Assembly (NCBI GenBank): GCA_964618785.1
Contig: CAZUCY010000120.1
Coordinates: 1 to 10,890, forward strand
Source of the DNA: FEN-1297 sp964618785
Lineage (GTDB): Bacteria; Bacteroidota; Ignavibacteria; Ignavibacteriales; Ignavibacteriaceae
Direction: 5' to 3'
Length of the DNA stretch: 10,890 bases
Shown: positions 6,595 to 10,890 of the stretch, piece after piece
How positions within the stretch are numbered: position 1 is the stretch's first letter
How the letters are laid out: every line of letters starts with the position of its first letter
Program-made: the position numbers and the translations under genes
The notes under the pieces: model-generated
The model's database searches: none
Told to the model about the DNA's origin: nothing
The model's input: the letters and a program-made list of their open reading frames with translations, nothing else

Positions 6595-7461
6595 CTACTT
6601 TATAAAGTCTTCTTTGTCATCAGTATTAAAATTGCCGACTAAAGTTGGAGCGTCAGTGCTCATTCCATGCTGATAATTAAATTTGGCTCCTGCGATCATG
6701 CCCATTTTAACATTAAGCAATGAGAGAGGTATATCCATTGGGCAGGCTCGTTCACATTCGTTGCAGCCTATGCATCTGCCGCTTTGGTGGAATGCTCTTA
6801 TTAAGTTCCATGCAAAATTTCCGCGTGTTGTGGCGCTGCTGTCAATCCACGCAGGCATAGTTTTTTCTGCCACGCATTGTTCACAATAGCAGAGCGGGCA
6901 AACCTGACGGCAGGCATAGCATTTTATACATTTGCTAAACTGTTCTTCCCAAAAATCCCATTTTTCTTCAGTAGTCATTGTTCCTAACTTCTGAATGAAT
7001 GTAAGCTTGTCTGAAGGTGGAAATGTAATATCTTCTAATTTGCCGATTAATGCATCATACATATTGGGCAGCCTAAGCTGACATGTACGGCATTTGCTTT
7101 GCGAACTTTCGGGAGTCCATTTATCGTCATAATTAAGCACAACACTGTTGCAGTTTGCCCCGATGATGAAAACATCTTCGCGTTTAATCTGATTTTCCTG
7201 TATCAAGGCAATAATAGCTCTTATATCGCATCCTTTTGCAACAATCCCGATTTTACCCTTGGTAAGTTTTTTCAAATTTTTAAGATAAACCGCAAGATTG
7301 TTAACCGCATAATGATTGAAGACAAGCTTTTCGGATTCTTCCGGCTTCCTTATAATCACCGGTTTTATGCGCTTTGTTATTTTATCTTCCGTATATCCGA
7401 GAATAACAGAAACCTTCCCGGATGTAAGCATTTCTTTTGACAACTCGATTAAATCATTCAT
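6595..7461 (-). CDS. Flx FeS subunit, FrhB/HdrC-like 4Fe-4S dicluster protein
   Basis: The product is 288 residues from ATG 7461; a TTG at 7473 would add four. I prefer the ATG, which overlaps the end of the MvhD-like gene by 8 bp. The N-terminal half has KGCD (77-80), C104 and CRTCQ (C124, C127), a pattern known from F420-hydrogenase/formate dehydrogenase beta-type proteins and suited to one [4Fe-4S] cluster. Two ferredoxin-like motifs follow: CIKCYACRQVC (C178, C181, C184, C188) and CIGCNECERAC (C230, C233, C236, C240). Three more cysteines (C191, C193, C196) crowd the first motif. The protein probably bridges electrons between the MvhD-like subunit and the HydB-like subunit. There is no membrane segment. 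FlxC is the better guess given its position beside flxD, but the symbol is left open. Confidence 0.8.
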   Translation of the reverse strand: MNDLIELSKEMLTSGKVSVILGYTEDKITKRIKPVIIRKPEESEKLVFNHYAVNNLAVYLKNLKKLTKGKIGIVAKGCDIRAIIALIQENQIKREDVFIIGANCNSVVLNYDDKWTPESSQSKCRTCQLRLPNMYDALIGKLEDITFPPSDKLTFIQKLGTMTTEEKWDFWEEQFSKCIKCYACRQVCPLCYCEQCVAEKTMPAWIDSSATTRGNFAWNLIRAFHQSGRCIGCNECERACPMDIPLSLLNVKMGMIAGAKFNYQHGMSTDAPTLVGNFNTDDKEDFIK

Positions 7462-7903
7462 TATTAAGCTCAATTTCTTTAGTAAGGTTTTTATATTTTA
7501 AAAAGGGTCCTTCGCTTTTTGCGGAATCGATAACACCGTTAACAATGTCAACCCATTTTTTACCTTCTGAAGCTGAAACCCATGAAAAATATAAACGCTT
7601 GGAATCAATTCCCACAAAATCTAATAGTTCTTTAAAAAATATCCATCTTCGGCGTGCATGGAAGTTACCGCTGTTGTAGTGGCAGTCGCCGGGGTGGCAT
7701 CCGGAAATCAATACTGCATCGGCGCCGCCCTCAAAAGCTTTTATAATGAACAGGGGATCGATCCTGCCTGTACATGGAACTCTAATCAAACGGGCATTAC
7801 TTTGCTGTTTCATCCTTGATGTACCGGCAAGGTCTGCGCCTGTGTACGTGCACCAGTTACAAACAAACGCTGTTACTTTTGGTTCCCAATTTTTATCTTC
7901 CAC
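7454..7903 (-). CDS. flxD: MvhD/FlxD-like [2Fe-2S] electron-transfer subunit
   Basis: This 149-residue protein is a stand-alone member of the methyl-viologen-reducing hydrogenase delta family (MvhD), which links an electron donor module to HdrA. The five cysteines expected for the [2Fe-2S] site are present: FVCNWCTYTGAD (C15, C18), VPCTGR (C44) and SGCHPGDCHY (C69, C74). The start is GTG 7903, one nucleotide after the hdrA stop. Its Shine-Dalgarno sequence GAGGTG (7913-7908) is made from the last two sense codons of hdrA, so translation of the two genes is probably coupled. In the known HdrABC-FlxABCD complex this subunit is FlxD. Confidence 0.92.
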   Translation of the reverse strand: MEDKNWEPKVTAFVCNWCTYTGADLAGTSRMKQQSNARLIRVPCTGRIDPLFIIKAFEGGADAVLISGCHPGDCHYNSGNFHARRRWIFFKELLDFVGIDSKRLYFSWVSASEGKKWVDIVNGVIDSAKSEGPFLKYKNLTKEIELNNE

Positions 7904-7904
7904 G

Positions 7905-9911
7905 TTACACCTCGGCTAATGCTAAAATTTCCGCAAATATTTGATCATCTTTAAATCCTATCAATTCTACCGATTTAGAAGGGCACGTTGCATTGCAAGT
8001 ACCGCAGCCCTGGCAAAGGCTTGAATTAACATATGCGACTTCCTTAATAAAATTGCCGTTTCTATTTTTAAGAACTTTTCTTTCAATCGCACTGTAAGCG
8101 CAAACTTTTTGGCAATAAAAGCATCCGGCGCAAGTAGTTTCATTTACTTTTGCAACAACCGGTTCGCGTTCAAGAACATCGGAGCCAAAAAGCACTAGCG
8201 CCTTTGCAGCGGCTGCAGAAGCCATCGCAACCGATTCGGGAATGTCCCGCGGGGAATGACAAGCACCCGCAAGGAAAATACCTCCGGTACTTGTTTCTAC
8301 AGGCCTTAATTTCGGATGGACTTCCTGAAAAAAGCCATGCTTATCGTAAGGAACGCCGAGAAGCTGTGCAAGCTGTGAGGCATTTTCCTGGGGAATCATT
8401 GCAGTTGCAAGTACTACCATATCGGCATCAATTTCAACAGCTTCACCTGCAATTGTGTCCTCGCCTTTTATAATTAATTTACCGCAGTCTTCATAAATTC
8501 TTGAAACGCGCCCGCGAATATACTTAACGCCGTCTTCTTCAATTGCCCTTCTTACAAACTCCTCGTACATTTTTCCGCCTGCGCGTATATCCATATAAAA
8601 AACATAAGCTTCGCCGTCATGTACTTTGTGCTTATACAGCATTGCATGCTTTGCAGTATACATACAGCATATTTTACTGCAATATGAAAACCCTTTTGAT
8701 TCATCTCTTGAGCCGACACACTGGATAAAGACAATTTTTTTAGGCGGTTTTTTATCCGAAGGTCTTAATATTTCTCCGGCTGTAGGCCCGGAAGCGCTTG
8801 CAAGCCTTTCAAACTGAAGTCCATTTACAACATCTTTATATTGTCCATATCCATATTCTCCATATCCTTTATAAATGTAGTCGTCGGGTTTTTTATCTAT
8901 TGAATAAAGCTTATAGCCCGTGGCTATAATAATAGCGCCTACTTCTTCTTCGACAAGCCTGTCTTCCTGCTTAAAATCAATTGCCCCTCTGCCGCAAACT
9001 TTTACGCACATCTGGCATTTACCCGATTTGAAATATGTACATACTGAAGTATCAATCACAGGGATATTTGGAACAGCTTGCGGGAAGGGGACATAAATTG
9101 CAGGACGTTTAGCAAGTCCTTCATCAAATTCGCTTGAGGCATTTTTCTTGATAGGGCATTTTTGGATGCAGTCCCCGCACCCGGTACAAAGTTCTTCATT
9201 AACATGGCGTGTTTTTTTTCTGATAGTAACTTTGAAATTTCCAATAAAGCCTTCAACGTTTTGAACTTCAGAATAAGTCATTAGCTTTATATTCGGGTGT
9301 TGATATACTTCAACCATTCTGGGAGTCAAAATACACTGTGAGCAGTCGAGCGTAGGAAAAGTCTCGGATAGCTGGCTCATGTGTCCGCCTATAGACGGTT
9401 CTTTTTCAACTAATATGACCTGGTAGCCAGCGCCGGCAATATCCAGAGCCGCCTGAATACCGGAAATGCCTCCTCCTATTACGAGAGCTTTTTTTGTAAC
9501 AGGAACGCGGATTGGAATAAGCGGTTCGTTGAATTTTACTTTTTCAACGGCAATACGGATAAGGTCAATTGCTTTAGATGTAGCGGAATTTATATCATTA
9601 TGAATCCAAGAACAATGTTCACGCAGGTTTGCAATCTCAACCATAAATGGATTTACTCCTGCCGAACTGCAAGCTTTTCTGAAAGTTTTTTCGTGCATGT
9701 GAGGTGAGCAAGAGCCGACAACAACCGCATCAAGCTCTTTTTCCTTTATAGCCTGCTTAATCAAATTTTGTCCCGGGTCGGAGCACATATATTTATAATC
9801 TTCAGCATAAACCACTCCAGGCATCAAAGCGCTTGCACGTGCAACTTTGGGGCAGTCGACTGTTTTGCCTATATTTTCGCCGCAATGACAAATAAAAACT
9901 CCTATCTTCAT
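7905..9911 (-). CDS. hdrA: HdrA, flavin-containing heterodisulfide reductase subunit A
   Basis: This 668-residue soluble flavoprotein is the likely bifurcation centre of the complex. The N-terminal domain starts VFICHCGENIG with C8 and C10 (plus C20, C43, C68). The FAD-binding Rossmann fold has VIGGGISGIQAA (144-155) and a second flavin-domain segment near AIIIATGYKLY (326-336). An inserted ferredoxin domain has CTGCGDCIQKC (C242, C245, C248, C252) and a second site with C291, C299, C302 and C306. Around 411-416 lies CSKICC. The C-terminal ferredoxin domain has C594, C597, C600, C604 and C633, C636, C639, C643. This matches full-length HdrA. It overlaps hdrB by 4 bp (ATGA) and is followed after 1 nt by flxD. 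Bifurcation to ferredoxin is inferred from the family and the Flx partners. Confidence 0.95.
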   Translation of the reverse strand: MKIGVFICHCGENIGKTVDCPKVARASALMPGVVYAEDYKYMCSDPGQNLIKQAIKEKELDAVVVGSCSPHMHEKTFRKACSSAGVNPFMVEIANLREHCSWIHNDINSATSKAIDLIRIAVEKVKFNEPLIPIRVPVTKKALVIGGGISGIQAALDIAGAGYQVILVEKEPSIGGHMSQLSETFPTLDCSQCILTPRMVEVYQHPNIKLMTYSEVQNVEGFIGNFKVTIRKKTRHVNEELCTGCGDCIQKCPIKKNASSEFDEGLAKRPAIYVPFPQAVPNIPVIDTSVCTYFKSGKCQMCVKVCGRGAIDFKQEDRLVEEEVGAIIIATGYKLYSIDKKPDDYIYKGYGEYGYGQYKDVVNGLQFERLASASGPTAGEILRPSDKKPPKKIVFIQCVGSRDESKGFSYCSKICCMYTAKHAMLYKHKVHDGEAYVFYMDIRAGGKMYEEFVRRAIEEDGVKYIRGRVSRIYEDCGKLIIKGEDTIAGEAVEIDADMVVLATAMIPQENASQLAQLLGVPYDKHGFFQEVHPKLRPVETSTGGIFLAGACHSPRDIPESVAMASAAAAKALVLFGSDVLEREPVVAKVNETTCAGCFYCQKVCAYSAIERKVLKNRNGNFIKEVAYVNSSLCQGCGTCNATCPSKSVELIGFKDDQIFAEILALAEV

Positions 9912-10789
9912 ACGGCAGCCTCAATTTTTAACTTTGACTTTAGTAAAGGCATTGGATCAATAAAGTGTAAATTCAAACCGAGTTTTTTTTCTTCAATTCC
10001 TAATGCTAAACCAACAAGCTGAGTTAAGTATAAAACCGGAATTAGCTTAATCCCAGGGTTATGTTTCTTTATATTCAACTGGCGCATGTCAAGGTTTGAA
10101 TGACACATAGGGCAGGCAACAATAATTAAATCAGCGCCATTTTTTTCAGCGTCATCAATAATTTTTTTTGAGAGTTTCTCAACAATATCCGTATGAGCTA
10201 TAGAATGTGAAGCCCCGCAGCATTCTGTTTTGAAATTCCATTTAACTGTTTTTGCACCTGCGGCAGAAACCACTTTTTCCATCGTTGTCGGTTCTTCATT
10301 ATCATCTGTGCCGTTAATATCATTTGGTCTTACTAACAGGCACCCGTAATAACATGCGGCTTTGAGCCCGCTTAAATCGACATGCTTCTGTGCAGTAATT
10401 TCATTAAGTCCGATATTGTGGAAAAGCTGCACAATATTTAAGATTTCGGGGGATGAAGAATATTTCTCTTCGAGCAGATCCTCAATTTTGGATCTTATAT
10501 TTTTATTGGTATCAATTTCGTGTTTTGATGATATTAGCTTGTTAAAGCAGGCTGCGCAGGGAGCAAAGACTTTTTCAAATCCCTGTTGTTTTGCTAAAAA
10601 CAAATTTTTTGCAGGCAGCGCTACGGAAAGCAAATGATTAGTTGCATGAGCCGAAGAAGCGCCGCAGCATGACCAATCATTTATCTCATCAAACCGTACA
10701 TTAAATTTGGAAAGCACCACCCGAACGGATGAGTCAAACTCCTTTGCAGTTCCTGTAAGGGAACAGCCGGGATAATAACCGTAGTTCAT
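9908..10789 (-). CDS. hdrB: HdrB, heterodisulfide reductase catalytic subunit B
   Basis: The 293-residue protein carries two CCG domains, which hold the noncubane [4Fe-4S] clusters that cleave disulfides. The first has C9, C41-C42-G and C78-A-A-C81. The second has C150 (in CYYGC), C190-C191-G and C226-P-M-C229. The spacings (31 and 35, then 39 and 34 residues) fit the family pattern, so both clusters can form. In methanogens HdrB reduces CoM-S-S-CoB; in bacteria with Flx the substrate is a different disulfide, proposed to be DsrC-linked in sulfate reducers, and it is not evident here. ATG 10789 follows TAGGAAC closely and lies 8 nt after the hdrC stop. The end overlaps hdrA by 4 bp, so co-translation is likely. 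Confidence 0.95.
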   Translation of the reverse strand: MNYGYYPGCSLTGTAKEFDSSVRVVLSKFNVRFDEINDWSCCGASSAHATNHLLSVALPAKNLFLAKQQGFEKVFAPCAACFNKLISSKHEIDTNKNIRSKIEDLLEEKYSSSPEILNIVQLFHNIGLNEITAQKHVDLSGLKAACYYGCLLVRPNDINGTDDNEEPTTMEKVVSAAGAKTVKWNFKTECCGASHSIAHTDIVEKLSKKIIDDAEKNGADLIIVACPMCHSNLDMRQLNIKKHNPGIKLIPVLYLTQLVGLALGIEEKKLGLNLHFIDPMPLLKSKLKIEAAV

Positions 10790-10797
10790 TGTTGTTC

Positions 10798-10890
10798 CTA
10801 TTTTATATTATTAAAGATCTTTTGGATCTTTTCTTTTCCTTTTACCTTGTGAGGGAACAACCCTATTTTCCCTTTCATAAACATTGACGG
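10798..10890 (-). CDS. hdrC: HdrC, C-terminal end only
   Basis: The last 30 codons of a gene are visible before the right edge; they encode a basic tail beginning PSMFMKGKIGLFPHKVKG and ending at TAG. This resembles the usual C-terminus of HdrC, the small subunit with two [4Fe-4S] clusters that connects HdrB with HdrA. Its position directly in front of hdrB supports the identification. The cluster-binding cysteines and the operon promoter lie outside the window. Confidence 0.75.
   Translation of the reverse strand, partial: PSMFMKGKIGLFPHKVKGKEKIQKIFNNIK

Overview
The window looks like a chromosomal segment from an anaerobic or facultatively anaerobic, low-GC bacterium of the FCB group, most likely Ignavibacteria or a close relative of Chlorobi/Bacteroidota. 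This is inferred from the protein types present: a serine palmitoyltransferase-like enzyme, a small one-heme lipoprotein, a Bacteroidota-type SIMPL protein, and a NADH-linked Hdr complex. AT-rich spacers and the loose use of Shine-Dalgarno sites (clear at some starts, absent at others) agree with it. No marker fixes the taxon.

Left part (1-2219): a PLP-dependent alpha-oxoamine synthase (minus strand, 3' end cut off by the window) is divergent from an extended-SDR/NAD-dependent epimerase-like gene. Together they resemble the first two steps of bacterial ceramide/sphingolipid synthesis (Spt and CerR), although other alpha-oxoamine synthases remain possible. The SDR gene overlaps tail-to-tail by 4 bp with a small secreted cytochrome c-type lipoprotein with one CXXCH.

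Middle (2220-4614): a mostly empty stretch contains tRNA-Ala(GGC). It is followed by a secreted NodB-type polysaccharide deacetylase. After another AT-rich spacer, which may hold a gene remnant, comes a SIMPL/DUF541 gene that is broken: its N- and C-terminal parts lie in different frames and a central segment of roughly 70-80 residues is missing.

Right part (4615-10890, all minus strand): a tightly packed operon transcribed from right to left, in the order hdrC (only the last 30 codons are in the window), hdrB, hdrA, flxD/mvhD, two FeS proteins corresponding to the other Flx subunits, and flxA. This is the soluble HdrABC-FlxABCD type of NADH dehydrogenase/heterodisulfide reductase. NADH would be oxidised at the FAD/NAD subunit, electrons would pass through the FeS subunits and the MvhD-like [2Fe-2S] protein to the HdrA flavin, where bifurcation to ferredoxin and to the HdrB noncubane clusters is expected. 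All cluster ligands of HdrB, HdrA and MvhD are present, so the complex looks functional. Its natural disulfide acceptor is not evident from this window.

The most interesting items are this complete Hdr-Flx operon with flxA last, a strand-asymmetric hairpin between its last two genes, the candidate ceramide gene pair, and the SIMPL pseudogene. I did not find an obviously undescribed defence, mobile or CRISPR system.
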